NCBI GenBank assembly: GCA_027391075.1 | Contig: DAHYHI010000024.1 | Coordinates: forward strand, 1-64,000 | From: JAJZAM01 sp027391075 | GTDB taxonomy: Bacteria > Actinomycetota > Acidimicrobiia > Acidimicrobiales > Palsa-688 | DNA: 64,000 nt | Direction of reading: 5' to 3' | Part shown: piece after piece, positions 7,307 to 16,177 of the stretch | Numbering within the stretch: position 1 is the first letter of the stretch | How the letters are laid out: every line of letters starts with the position of its first letter | Notes under the pieces: generated by a model | The model's database searches: none | Told to the model about the DNA's origin: nothing | Seen by the model: only the letters and a program-made list of their open reading frames with translations | Translations under genes and position numbers: made by a program

Positions 7307-8466
7307 CTCGCCGGCCTGCCCGTCCCCGCCGGCCGGCCGTTCGTCCGCGCCTTGGCGATCAGCTCGGCCATCTGAGCGCCTGCCGCGGCCGGGCTGTAGC
7401 CCCGGCTGACGAGCTCGAATGCTTTCGCTGCGAGAGCTTCCCCGAGGGGGCGCCGCTTGAGGACTCGTGCCGCTAGCCGGGCTAGGTCGCCGGGACTTTC
7501 ACCTACGAGGAGGTGCTCGCCGTGCGTCACTTCAAGGCCTGCCGCTCCCGCCGGGGTCGTCACCACTGGAACCCCGGCTGCGAACGCTTCGAGCAGCTTG
7601 ATCCGCGTCCCGCCGGCGCGCGCGATCGGGGCGACGACGACACCTGCACGCCTGTATTGCACGCCGAGGTCGTCTACGAATCCGGTCAGCGTCACCGCGT
7701 CGCAAACCCCGAGCCCGCCGAGCGGCCCAGCCGGGTTGTAAGGTCCGACGATGACCGTCTCCACTTTGCGTCCAGTTTCGCGTCGCAGCTCGGGCATGAC
7801 CTCCAGGGCGAGCCGGGTGGCGGCGTCGACGTTGGGCTGGTAGGTGAGGTTCCCCACGAACAGCACCGTCGACCGGCCGTCCTGGTAGGGCGGGCGGTGC
7901 GCCGGCACGGTCACGGTGTTAGCGACCGTGACGACTTCGATTCCGTGGCGGCGCGACATCTCTGCCGCCTCCCGTGGTGACGCTGCAGAAAAAGCCGACA
8001 CTCGCGGCACCACGGCCTTCATGAGCCGCCTGACGTTCGCCGCCCCCTCGACATCGCCGGAGCTTTCGAGGAAGGCTTCGTCGTCGTCGTCCAAGTCGAC
8101 TGCAACCCACGCGGATCCGATCGTCTCAGCGAGAGCTATCGCGGCCGGCGCCAGGTAGCTGCGCACGGCTAGCACAGGGGTGCCGGGCGGCGGCCCCAGC
8201 AGGTCCGCCAGCGTTACGCCAGCGCGCTCGGCGTCTCGTGCCGCCGGGTTTGCGGCAGCGCTCGACGCGTGGAGGACAGTGACTCTCAACCCGGCCACAC
8301 GTCCGGCGTCGCGCACCCGCCCGGCGACGGGGATCACCGCGACATGCACGTCGTAGCAAGAGCCGGCTGCGACGCAGATGTTGGCGACGCGCATGGACAG
8401 CCCGTTTCCTGTAGTCCGTGGCTCGATCGGGGCGACGACCAGCAGGGGCGGTAGCCGAGCGTCCAC
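7303..8466 (-). CDS. GT4-family glycosyltransferase
   Basis: 387 residues from GTG 8466, with GGAG nine bases upstream. The GT-B pattern is clear in the C-terminal half: STVLFVGNLTYQPNVDA near residue 200, VVVAPIARAGGTRIKLLEAFAAGVPVV near 300 (KLLEAFA is the donor-site helix) and a final HGEHLLV segment. It appears to be the first gene of the minus-strand glycosyltransferase/PqqD unit. The 96-bp gap upstream, shared with the divergent hemD-like gene, holds a TATTTT -10-like hexamer but no clear -35. Acceptor unknown. Confidence 0.88.
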   Translation of the reverse strand: MDARLPPLLVVAPIEPRTTGNGLSMRVANICVAAGSCYDVHVAVIPVAGRVRDAGRVAGLRVTVLHASSAAANPAARDAERAGVTLADLLGPPPGTPVLAVRSYLAPAAIALAETIGSAWVAVDLDDDDEAFLESSGDVEGAANVRRLMKAVVPRVSAFSAASPREAAEMSRRHGIEVVTVANTVTVPAHRPPYQDGRSTVLFVGNLTYQPNVDAATRLALEVMPELRRETGRKVETVIVGPYNPAGPLGGLGVCDAVTLTGFVDDLGVQYRRAGVVVAPIARAGGTRIKLLEAFAAGVPVVTTPAGAAGLEVTHGEHLLVGESPGDLARLAARVLKRRPLGEALAAKAFELVSRGYSPAAAGAQMAELIAKARTNGRPAGTGRPAR

Positions 8467-8562
8467 CGCAGACTACTCCGCTGAACCGGACGCGCTCACC
8501 AAGGGCAAAATAGCACCCCGCTGCCGTCGGGCACCCTGCGGCGGTTGAGCTAAGAATGGTGG

Positions 8563-9396
8563 ATGCCACAACCGCCGGGAGTCCTCGAAGGGATCGCCGT
8601 CGGCGTTACCGCGGAGCGGCGGGCCGGCGACCAGGAGGTAATGTTCCGCCGTCTGGGGGCGCAGGTCGTTCTCGGCCCGGCCATCTCGACGTCCATGACA
8701 GCCGACTCGCCGGAAGTGCGCGACATGACCTTCGCAACGCTAGGAGAGACACCGGATTTCCTGATAGCCGATACGGGGATCGGCCTGAGGGCGTGGTTCG
8801 AAGCCGCCCGGGGCTGGGGGGTATTAGATCAGCTGATCTCAGCACTCGGGTCGTCGCGCATAGCAGCGAGAGGGCCCAAAGCGGCGGGAGCGCTGTCGTC
8901 CTACGGCCTCAAGTCCTGGTGGAAAAGCCCGACGGAGCGCCTCGACGACCTGGTAGACCACCTCGTAGCGCAAGACGTGCGCAAAGCCCGGATCCTGTTC
9001 CAGCTTCACGGGGAGGACTCCGAACAGGTCGTCGAGCGCCTCCGGGACGCTGGAGCGACCGTCGTCACGCTACAGGTCTACCGTTGGGGGCCCCCGGTGG
9101 ACTCCCGGCCGGCCCAGTCGCTGGTCGAGCGTTGCGTCGACGGTTCGATAGACGCGCTGACGTTCACCGCCCGGCCGCAGGTGGGGGGCTTTTTGCAGAT
9201 AGCGGATCGGGTGGCGTCAGCCTCCAGGCTCGTCGAGGCGCTGCACGACCACGGCGTAGTAGTCGGCTGCATCGGACCGGTCTGCGCTGAGGCCGCCGTG
9301 GCGCACGGGTTTCCGACCCCAGTGGTGCCCGCAGCGTGGCGTCTCGGGTCGATGGTCAAGACGGTCACCGAAGCCCTGGCTGAACGCCGGGGCTGA
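8563..9396 (+). CDS. hemD: Uroporphyrinogen-III synthase-family protein
   Basis: 277 residues matching the HemD fold of two similar Rossmann-like halves: an N-terminal AVGVTAERRAGDQEVMFRR, the middle segment IAARGPKAAGAL, then VTLQVYRWG, ALTFTARPQVGGFL and CIGPVCAEAA in the second half. HemD closes hydroxymethylbilane to uroporphyrinogen III in tetrapyrrole synthesis. Sequence identity in this family is low and no other hem gene is nearby, so a regulatory HemD paralogue is possible. The gene stands alone, divergent from the glycosyltransferase unit and convergent with serA. Confidence 0.75.
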   Translation: MPQPPGVLEGIAVGVTAERRAGDQEVMFRRLGAQVVLGPAISTSMTADSPEVRDMTFATLGETPDFLIADTGIGLRAWFEAARGWGVLDQLISALGSSRIAARGPKAAGALSSYGLKSWWKSPTERLDDLVDHLVAQDVRKARILFQLHGEDSEQVVERLRDAGATVVTLQVYRWGPPVDSRPAQSLVERCVDGSIDALTFTARPQVGGFLQIADRVASASRLVEALHDHGVVVGCIGPVCAEAAVAHGFPTPVVPAAWRLGSMVKTVTEALAERRG

Positions 9397-9417
9397 CCTC
9401 CCGCCGGCCAGCGAAGC

Positions 9418-10644
9418 TCAGGCGAGGACGAGCACCCGTATCGTCTCGGGCATCGCCCGAAGCTGGGAGAGCATCTCGGGGGTGCACTCGGTGGCGCTGT
9501 CGGTTATGACGTAGCCGACCTCCCCGCGGGTGCCGAGCGCCTGGCCTTCGATGTTGACCCCATGGTCGGCGAACAGGGCGTTGAACGCGGCGAGCACGCC
9601 GGGCGTGTTGCGGTGCACGATAGCCAGGCCGTGCGCGCCGGCCCGCACGGGCAGGTCGACGTGGGGCATGTTGACCGACAGGGCGGTCGAGCCGTGACTG
9701 ACGAAGTCGACGAGCTTCTTCGAGACGAACTGGCCTATGTCGACCTGTGCTTCTTCTGTGCTGCCGCCGATGTGGGGTGTAAGGATCACGTTGGGGAGTC
9801 CCTGAAGCCGGGAGGTGAAGGTCCGCTCGTTGCCTGCGGGCTCCTCGTAGAAGACGTCAACGGCTGCGCCGGCGATCCGGCCGGACTCTATGTGGCGTCG
9901 CAGGGCACCGTGGTCCACCAGGAAGCCTCTGCTCAGGTTCAAGAAGAGAGAGCCGGATTTCATGGCCGCGAACTCTTCCTCGCCGAACATGTCCCTATTG
10001 TCAGGTCGGCCGTCGACGTGGAGTGTGATCACGTCCGCCCAGGCGAGCAGGTCCCCCAGGGTAGCGAAACGCTGTGCGTTCCCCAAGGCGAGACGGTCCG
10101 CTACGTCGTAGAAGCCGACTGACAGCCCGAGGCTCTCGGCTAGCACGGAAAGCTGGGAGCCGATGTTGCCGTAACCGACGATGCCCAGGCGTCTGCCGCG
10201 GACTTCGTGAGCGCCCGCAGCCGACTTGGACCACACCCCGGCGTGCATGTCGGTGTTCTTGTCGGTCAGGCGGCGGGTAAGGGCGATGATCTCCGCTATC
10301 ACCAGCTCGACGACCGAGCGGGTGTTGGAGAACGGCGCGTTGAAGACCGTCACGCCCCTCTTGGTCGCAGCTGCCAGGTCGATCTGGTTGGTGCCGATGC
10401 AGAACGCTCCGACGGCGACAAGCTGGTCTGCCTCTTCGAGGACCTTGGCGGTCAGGTGCGTGCGGGAGCGTATCCCGACCAGGCTGACTCCTTTTACCCG
10501 CTCGATGAGCTCGCCCTCGTCGAGGGCTCCCTTCTCGGTCTCCACCGCGAAACCGGCCTCACCGAGGCGGTCCGCCGCTCCGGGGTGGATGTTCTCCAAA
10601 AGCAGGGCGCGGCGCAAAGCTCTAGGGCTGTGTGATCCTGGCAT
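9418..10644 (-). CDS. serA: D-3-phosphoglycerate dehydrogenase (E. coli-type, with ACT domain)
   Basis: First step of serine synthesis: 3-phosphoglycerate to 3-phosphohydroxypyruvate with NAD. From ATG 10644 the protein has 408 residues, like E. coli SerA. Motifs in order: IRSRTHLT, CIGTNQIDL, NAPFSNTRSVVELV, the Rossmann loop GIVGYGNIGSQ, NLSRGFLVD, GAAVDVF, TPHIGGSTEEAQ with the catalytic His, and a C-terminal ACT domain (HRNTPGVLAAFN). The frame stays open about 60 codons further upstream, but that part is unlike the family and overlaps a large inverted repeat. ATG 10650 is an equally good start. Cytosolic; serine feedback through ACT is likely. Confidence 0.93.
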   Translation of the reverse strand: MPGSHSPRALRRALLLENIHPGAADRLGEAGFAVETEKGALDEGELIERVKGVSLVGIRSRTHLTAKVLEEADQLVAVGAFCIGTNQIDLAAATKRGVTVFNAPFSNTRSVVELVIAEIIALTRRLTDKNTDMHAGVWSKSAAGAHEVRGRRLGIVGYGNIGSQLSVLAESLGLSVGFYDVADRLALGNAQRFATLGDLLAWADVITLHVDGRPDNRDMFGEEEFAAMKSGSLFLNLSRGFLVDHGALRRHIESGRIAGAAVDVFYEEPAGNERTFTSRLQGLPNVILTPHIGGSTEEAQVDIGQFVSKKLVDFVSHGSTALSVNMPHVDLPVRAGAHGLAIVHRNTPGVLAAFNALFADHGVNIEGQALGTRGEVGYVITDSATECTPEMLSQLRAMPETIRVLVLA

Positions 10645-10709
10645 CCACATCAGTGTAGAGGTGCCGGCACCCGAAGCGGTCTTGGCCGTCGCGGGAGCAC
10701 GCATCGAAA

Positions 10710-10776
10710 GCCGGCCCGCAGCAAGGTCCACACCGATCAGTTGTATGCCTAAGACCGACGCGTGTTGCGGGCCGGC
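10710..10776. promoter_or_regulatory. Long inverted repeat in the serA upstream region
   Basis: GCCGGCCCGCA (10710-10720) and TGCGGGCCGGC (10766-10776) are perfect 11-bp arms separated by 45 bp. They lie in the 212-bp gap between divergent serA and the lipoprotein gene. In a serA leader transcript the arms could close a large stem followed by only three U residues. It could be a leader structure or a protein site. No known riboswitch class is recognised. Confidence 0.5.
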
Positions 10777-10856
10777 AAGCCGTAAACTCACGAGTGGCTG
10801 CAGGTGATAGCCAGAACAGCCGATTGTCAACTTGACGAGCTTTGCGAGGAGTAACG

Positions 10857-11969
10857 ATGCGAAAAGATCACCACGTGCGCCGGCCGGTTGCGACCCGCCT
10901 CGGAACCGGTGCGCTCGGAGTCGCGACTCTCGGTCTCGTCATTTCCGCTTGCGGATCGTCCACCAAGACGGCCGCTTCGACGTCGTCTTCGACAGGGTCG
11001 GCCTCGTCGACTCTGGCCGCTTCGATCGGGGCGCTGGGCAACCAGTCGAGCATAGAGGCACGCTTCTCGGTAGCCGTCACGGCTTCGCAGGCCGCCGAGA
11101 TCGCCGGCAAGGCCGGCAGCGCATCCTCAGCTTCGGCGATGGGCAAAGCGCTGAGCAGGGGATCGATCTTCTTCGCCGAGCAGTCCGGTAACGGCGAACC
11201 GCTCGACTCCAAGACCGCCGCCAGCGACTCCGCCAACTCTTACGACTTCGGCATTTCGTTCGGTTCGAGCACACCGGTTGAAGTCCGCTACGTCGGCCAG
11301 GCTCTCTACCTGCACCTGCAGGCCTCCGAGCTGGCAGCGGACCTCGGCGAACCCGCATCCTCGGCCACGTCGGTCAACTCTGAGCTGGCGAAGCTGAACG
11401 CAGAAGTTCCCGGTCTAGCCACACTGGCGTCCGGAGGATGGGTGGAAATATCCAAGTCCGCTCTCAGCCCTCTGATCGGCGACCTTAAGAGCCTGGGCAC
11501 GTCCGGTTCGTCCGCCGGCCCGGCGAAGTCCATCTCCAATCTCGTCAACCTGCGCACCTCGGTCCTCGCAGCGATCAAAGCGAACTCGACTGTCACCAGC
11601 CTCGGGTCGACCGGCGGCCGCCAGGAGTACGCAGTCGCCGTGCAAGCAAAGGCGCTGGCAAGCTCTATCGACACCACCCTAAACAGCGCCTCGGGGATGG
11701 TCCCCTCGGTCGGCAACAAGCTTGGAGGCCTATCCAAGAGTCTCGCGTCGATCCCATCCAACCTCGTGGTCACGATCGACGCGTACACGTCGGCCGGCAA
11801 GCTCGCCGAGGCGGACGTCGACTTGGACCAGTTCTTCACGACCAACAAGCCGTCTTTCCCTGTTCCGCTGCAGATGACTATCACCTCGACGTCGATCACA
11901 GCGCCGTCCGGGGCGACCGCGCTCAACCTATCGAACCTGCCTTCGCTGGTCGGCGGGCTTCTAGGGTAG
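10857..11969 (+). CDS. Secreted lipoprotein of unknown function
   Basis: 370 residues from ATG 10857, chosen because GAGGAG lies six bases upstream (a TTG 15 bp earlier has no ribosome site). The N-terminus has several Arg/His, a hydrophobic stretch and the lipobox LVISAC, so the mature protein is lipid-anchored outside the membrane. The rest is Ser/Ala/Leu-rich, with a pattern (EVRYVGQALYLHLQ, a central SGGWVEISKSAL, and a late DLDQFFTTNKPSFPVP) recalling actinobacterial lipoproteins of the LppX/LprG kind. That resemblance is weak, so no function is assigned. Confidence 0.8.
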   Translation: MRKDHHVRRPVATRLGTGALGVATLGLVISACGSSTKTAASTSSSTGSASSTLAASIGALGNQSSIEARFSVAVTASQAAEIAGKAGSASSASAMGKALSRGSIFFAEQSGNGEPLDSKTAASDSANSYDFGISFGSSTPVEVRYVGQALYLHLQASELAADLGEPASSATSVNSELAKLNAEVPGLATLASGGWVEISKSALSPLIGDLKSLGTSGSSAGPAKSISNLVNLRTSVLAAIKANSTVTSLGSTGGRQEYAVAVQAKALASSIDTTLNSASGMVPSVGNKLGGLSKSLASIPSNLVVTIDAYTSAGKLAEADVDLDQFFTTNKPSFPVPLQMTITSTSITAPSGATALNLSNLPSLVGGLLG

Positions 11970-11985
11970 GAGCTCTAGGTGGCGG

Positions 11986-13149
11986 TCAGGTGGTGTAGTC
12001 GGCGTTGATACGAACGTACTCGGCGCTCAGGTCGCAGCCGTAGACGGTAGCGCTTGAGGTGCCGGCTCCCAGTTCGACGGTGATTTCGACATGGTCCGAT
12101 CTCATCGCCGAGGCGAGCGCTGCTAGGCCCTCCGGGCCGGGGCGTGCCGGATAAGCCTCGACTTCCCCGAAGCGGATCTCGACGCGATCGACGTCGATGC
12201 CCTCCTCGTCGTGGCATTTACCGACGGCCATCGCGACCCGGCCCCAGTTCGGGTCGGCTCCGTGGACCGCCGTCTTGACCAGCGGTGAGTTGACCACGGC
12301 CTTCGCCACCCTGCGCGCTTGGCGGCCGTCGAGCGCTCCGGTCACTGTAACCGTTATGAGCTTGGTGGCTCCTTCCCCGTCCCTCGCGAGCTGCATGGTC
12401 AGATCACGGCACACCTCGCGCAGCGCTACGGCGAGCTCCGCCTCGGCTACGGCCCCGCCGAGCCCGTTGGCTAGCACGACGGCCGTGTCGGACGTGGAGG
12501 TGTCGGTGTCGACGCTCAGACAGTTGAACGTCTCGTCGACAGCCCGCCGCCAGAGCCGGCCCAGGAGCTCCGGCTCCACCTCGGCGTCTGTGAACACGAA
12601 AGCGAGCATGGTCGCCATGTTCGGCTCGATCATTCCGACACCCTTGGCGACGCCGAGGATGCGGGCCCGGCCGGCCGACTGGGAGGAAACCTTGGGGACG
12701 GTGTCGGTGGTCATGATCGCCTTGGCGACGTCCAGCGGTCCGCTGTCGTAGGCAGCGGACCGAAGTCCCGAGAGGCCAGAGCGGATCGTTTCCATCGGAT
12801 ACGGACGTCCGATGACCCCGGTGCTTGCAATCACGATCTGCTCCGGGTCCAACGCCGTTGCGGAGCCTACAAGCTCGGACAGCTCGGCCGCGTCCCTGAC
12901 GCCTACCTCCCCGTTCGCTACGTTCGCGTTCTTAGCTACTACGGCTACGGCCCGGGCTCGCCCCGACGCGGCGCGCGGACGGCTTAGGGTCACGCTCGGA
13001 CCGGCGAACAGGCTCTGCGTGAACATCCCGGCGCTCGAGGCCGGAACTTTCGAGACGACGACGGCAAAGTCGTCACCGCTATCGCGAAGGCCGAGACGGG
13101 CTGTCTGAGCGACGAAGCCGCGAGGAAATTCCAAACCGTCCGCTAACAC
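11986..13149 (-). CDS. argJ: Bifunctional ornithine acetyltransferase / N-acetylglutamate synthase
   Basis: 387 residues of the ArgJ family, which makes N-acetylglutamate and recycles the acetyl group from N-acetylornithine in arginine synthesis. The self-cleavage site is visible as MATMLAFVFTDA near residue 180, where the Thr becomes the catalytic N-terminus of the beta chain. Also present are KNANVANGEVG, STGVIGRPYP, SVDTDTSTSDT and GADPNWGRV. The C-terminus ends in RINADYTT, as is usual. No argC, argB or argD lies beside it, so this copy is outside any arg operon. It is followed by bldC transcribed in the same direction from its own region. Confidence 0.95.
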   Translation of the reverse strand: MLADGLEFPRGFVAQTARLGLRDSGDDFAVVVSKVPASSAGMFTQSLFAGPSVTLSRPRAASGRARAVAVVAKNANVANGEVGVRDAAELSELVGSATALDPEQIVIASTGVIGRPYPMETIRSGLSGLRSAAYDSGPLDVAKAIMTTDTVPKVSSQSAGRARILGVAKGVGMIEPNMATMLAFVFTDAEVEPELLGRLWRRAVDETFNCLSVDTDTSTSDTAVVLANGLGGAVAEAELAVALREVCRDLTMQLARDGEGATKLITVTVTGALDGRQARRVAKAVVNSPLVKTAVHGADPNWGRVAMAVGKCHDEEGIDVDRVEIRFGEVEAYPARPGPEGLAALASAMRSDHVEITVELGAGTSSATVYGCDLSAEYVRINADYTT

Positions 13150-13198
13150 GCCGGTTGCTCCGCGAGTGCTGCAGTTAGGTTGATGCTGTCGTCGGGGC

Positions 13199-13399
13199 TC
13201 AGGCGGGGCTCTCCGACTCCATCGCCTCTATACAGCGTCTGATCTCCGAAGCTCGGAAACGTCGGTGGCCGCCCAGAGTTCGTATGGCCGTGATCTTCCC
13301 GGCTCTCGCCCAGCGCGTCACGGTCTTCGGATTGACGCGAAACAGCGCGGCAACCTCAGCCGGCGTGAGAAGTGCGTCAGGACTCGTGTCATCTGCCAT
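13199..13399 (-). CDS. bldC: BldC-like MerR-type DNA-binding protein
   Basis: 66 residues from ATG 13399 (a GTG at 13405 is possible). It is a bare MerR winged helix with no effector domain: LLTPAEVAALFRVNPKTVTRWARAG then TIRTLGGHRRFR-like residues. This closely follows Streptomyces BldC, a developmental regulator, in both length and motif. In Streptomyces bldC also lies near purF and purM, and purM is the neighbour here. The 159-bp upstream gap holds a TATACT -10-like site on the minus strand and the palindrome TAGACGTCTA (13432-13441), a possible operator. The role here is inferred. Confidence 0.9.
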   Translation of the reverse strand: MADDTSPDALLTPAEVAALFRVNPKTVTRWARAGKITAIRTLGGHRRFRASEIRRCIEAMESESPA

Positions 13400-13558
13400 G
13401 ATCACCCAACCTCGTTTTACTATGTCCGTTTTAGACGTCTAGGTATGAGAAGCACATCTTTGGTTACATAGTGAGTATAGTTGCATTGACGGCTATTAGG
13501 CCAGCCGCGCTAGCCCGCGTGGTCGCCGGATGCGTGCTTCGTCGGGTTGAAGCCGATC

Positions 13559-14626
13559 CTAGATGAGGCTCACCCGGCCGGACCCGGGGATTAAGCGCCC
13601 GACCACGTATGACTCCACCCCGGCCGCACCGATCAGGTCCGCCACCTGCTGCGCGTCGTCTTGCGCTACAACGAGCACCATGCCCAGACCGAGGTTGAAG
13701 ACCCTTGCCATCTCCTCGTCGCTCACGCCGCCAGCCTCTTGTATCTCGGCGAAGATCCTCGGAGTCGGCCACGACGACCGTTCGACGATGGCGTCGACGT
13801 CGCCTGACAGTACCCTGGGCAGGTTGCCGGGAAGGCCACCTCCGGTGATGTGCGCCAGCGCGTGGACCTCGACGCCCGAGGCGAGAACGTCGAGGATGGT
13901 AGGGGCGTATATGACCGACGGTCGCAGGAGCTCGTCGGCAAGGCTGTGGTCCCCTGCGCCTTCCCATGCCGGCTCGTCAAGACTTCTGGCGGCCCTGTCG
14001 AGAAGCGCCGCTCTGGCCAGCGAGTACCCGTTGGAGCGCAACCCCGGAGATGCGAGGCCGACCAGGACGTCACCGGGTTTCGTCCTCGCCGGTCCGTCGA
14101 TGAGCGAGTCGCGTTCGACGATCCCCACGGCGAAACCGGCGACGTCGATCTCCCCCGGGGCTAGCAGCCCGGGGTGCTCGGCCATCTCACCGCCGACGAT
14201 CGCTACGCCAGCCTGGCGGCAACCTTCGGCGATACCGACCATTACAGCTCTCACCTGGTCGGGGTCTATCCGGCCGACCAGCTGGTAGTCCAAGAAGAAC
14301 AGCGGCTTGGCTCCACAGCAGACCAGGTCGTCGACGCACATCGCCACCAAGTCGATGCCGACAGTGTCGAAGCGGCCGGTAGCCACGGCTACCGCCATCT
14401 TGGTCCCGACCCCGTCGGTGCTCGACACGAGGATAGGGCTCCGGTAGCCGGCGGGCAGCTCGAAGAGGCCGCCGAACCCGCCGATCGAGCCGATAGCGCC
14501 GGGAACTCCCGTCGTAGAGTCGACCAGTTCTCGGATCGCGTCCACGGCGGCTTCCGCGGCGTCTATGTCGACTCCCGCGGCAGCGTAGGTGAGGCTTTCC
14601 CGTCCCTGCGCAGCCGGGTCAGACAA
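13559..14626 (-). CDS. purM: Phosphoribosylformylglycinamidine cyclo-ligase
   Basis: Makes aminoimidazole ribonucleotide from FGAM and ATP. About 355 residues from TTG 14626, which has CTGGAG seven bases upstream and overlaps the purF stop by 8 bp. The frame is open further upstream, but that part overlaps purF and is unlike PurM. Motifs: LTYAAAGVDIDA, a glycine-rich GSIGGFGGLFELP, SSTDGVGTK, MCVDDLVCCGA, GGEMAEHPG, the HITGGGLPGNLPR segment and a final EEMARVFNLGLGM. The order purL-purF-purM with tight overlaps indicates one transcript. Cytosolic. Confidence 0.95.
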   Translation of the reverse strand: MSDPAAQGRESLTYAAAGVDIDAAEAAVDAIRELVDSTTGVPGAIGSIGGFGGLFELPAGYRSPILVSSTDGVGTKMAVAVATGRFDTVGIDLVAMCVDDLVCCGAKPLFFLDYQLVGRIDPDQVRAVMVGIAEGCRQAGVAIVGGEMAEHPGLLAPGEIDVAGFAVGIVERDSLIDGPARTKPGDVLVGLASPGLRSNGYSLARAALLDRAARSLDEPAWEGAGDHSLADELLRPSVIYAPTILDVLASGVEVHALAHITGGGLPGNLPRVLSGDVDAIVERSSWPTPRIFAEIQEAGGVSDEEMARVFNLGLGMVLVVAQDDAQQVADLIGAAGVESYVVGRLIPGSGRVSLI

Positions 14627-16139
14627 CCAGGCGCTCCAGCTCTGCGTCGACGCCGCCCTTGAACTTGACCGGCACCGACGTCGGGTAACGCCCGGTGAGG
14701 CAGGCATCGCAAAACCCTGCCCCGGGCGCACCGGTAGCCGCCTCAAGGCCCTCCAGGCTCAAGTAGGCGAGGCTGTCAGCCCCCAGGTACTGCTCGATCT
14801 CCGCGACGGTCAGGTTGGCTGCGATCAGCTCGGAGCGGGTTCCGGTGTCCAACCCGTAGAAGCACGGCCAGCGGTACGGCGGGGAGGATATCCGCAGGTG
14901 AACCTCGGCGGCTCCGGCCTCGCGCAGCATCTTGACCATCGCACGGGTGGTCGTGCCTCTCACGATGGAGTCGTCGACGACCACGAGACGCTGCCCTGCG
15001 ATCGCGCTGCGCAGCGGGTTCAGCTTTCGCCGCACTCCCTGGGCGCGCTGCGCCTGGTCGGGGACGATGAAAGTACGGCCGATATAGCGGTTCTTGACAA
15101 GGCCGTGACCGTAGCGGATGCCGCTCGCCCGGGCGAACCCCTCAGCTGCGGGCAGTCCGGAGTCAGGTACACCCATGACCATGTCGGCGACGGCAGGGGC
15201 CTGCGCCGCGAGCAGTTCGCCCATGCGCAGTCGGGCCCCGTGAAGCTCCTGGCCGTAGAGACGGCTGTCAGGGCGGGCTAGGTAGACGAACTCGAACAGG
15301 CACAGTTTGGGGTTAACCGCTGACGCTGGCCACGGTCGGAAGCTGTCGTGACTGTCAGCTTCGACGACGAGAAGCTCCCCCGGGTCGAGCTCCCGGACGA
15401 AGTGGGCTCCTACGATGTCCAAGGCGGGGGTCTCCGAAGCGACCACCCAACCACTTTCGAGCCGGCCCAGCCCGAGTGGCCTGAAGCCGTGCGGGTCTCT
15501 CACGGCGTACAGTCTTTCGACGTCGCATAGGACCAGCGAGAAGGCCCCTTCGAGGCACGGCAGCACCGCTTGGAGGGCTTCGAGCAGGCCGTCGGAGGGA
15601 TGCGAGTCGAGGTGTCGGACGACCAGCTCGGCGATGACGTCGGAGTCGCTGGTAACGGTTCCCGCCAGCATCCCCGCAGCTTCGGCGAGCGCCTCGGTGT
15701 TGGTGAGGTTCCCGTTGTGGCCCAGGGCGAACTCGATCGGCCTCTCGCGGATCGGGTTCGGGGCGCTTACTCTGTATACCGGCTGGGCGTTACGCCACGA
15801 CGAGGACCCTGTCGTCGAGTACCGGGTGTGGCCTATTCCGAGGCTTCCCTGCAGACCGGCGAGCTTGTACTCGTTGAAGACGTTGGCCACCAGGCCCATG
15901 TCCTTGACGACGACGAGACCTTTCCCGTCGCTGACAGCCATCCCGGCGGACTCCTGACCGCGATGCTGAAGGGCGTAGAGGCCGTCGAATGCCATGTGGG
16001 AGACCTCGGTCCCGGGAGAGAACACACCGAAGACTCCGCACGCTTCGTGCGGTGAGCCGCCGTCGACGTCGTCGGTTTCGGACAGGCCCCGTTCGGGTTC
16101 GCGCGGGTCTTGCCGATCCGCAAGCCGGTTCGAAGGCAC
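14619..16139 (-). CDS. purF: Amidophosphoribosyltransferase
   Basis: Commits PRPP to purine synthesis using glutamine. About 506 residues if it starts at GTG 16139, preceded by GAGAG/AAGG; earlier in-frame starts would overlap purL and are less likely. The glutaminase nucleophile Cys appears in EACGVFGVF after a propeptide of roughly 35 residues. Then come LQHRGQESAGMAV, GIGHTRYSTTG, GHNGNLTN, and in the phosphoribosyltransferase half VPDSGLPAAEGFA, the PRPP loop VVVDDSIVRGTT and CYGLD-like FYGLDTG. The PurF-type iron-sulfur cysteines near the end are plausible (CDACLTGRYP). It overlaps purM by 8 bp. Confidence 0.95.
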   Translation of the reverse strand: MPSNRLADRQDPREPERGLSETDDVDGGSPHEACGVFGVFSPGTEVSHMAFDGLYALQHRGQESAGMAVSDGKGLVVVKDMGLVANVFNEYKLAGLQGSLGIGHTRYSTTGSSSWRNAQPVYRVSAPNPIRERPIEFALGHNGNLTNTEALAEAAGMLAGTVTSDSDVIAELVVRHLDSHPSDGLLEALQAVLPCLEGAFSLVLCDVERLYAVRDPHGFRPLGLGRLESGWVVASETPALDIVGAHFVRELDPGELLVVEADSHDSFRPWPASAVNPKLCLFEFVYLARPDSRLYGQELHGARLRMGELLAAQAPAVADMVMGVPDSGLPAAEGFARASGIRYGHGLVKNRYIGRTFIVPDQAQRAQGVRRKLNPLRSAIAGQRLVVVDDSIVRGTTTRAMVKMLREAGAAEVHLRISSPPYRWPCFYGLDTGTRSELIAANLTVAEIEQYLGADSLAYLSLEGLEAATGAPGAGFCDACLTGRYPTSVPVKFKGGVDAELERLVV

Positions 16140-16177
16140 GTGCCTTATTCTCTCACATGACACCGCCAGGCGCCGGT

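Noticed and set aside
10645..10830. N-terminal extension of SerA by about 60 residues
   Set aside because: The extension does not resemble SerA, and starting at 10644/10650 gives the exact family length.
13406..13558. tRNA gene in the bldC/purM gap
   Set aside because: The gap has no cloverleaf arms or T-loop motif; it only holds promoter-like AT-rich sequence and a short palindrome.
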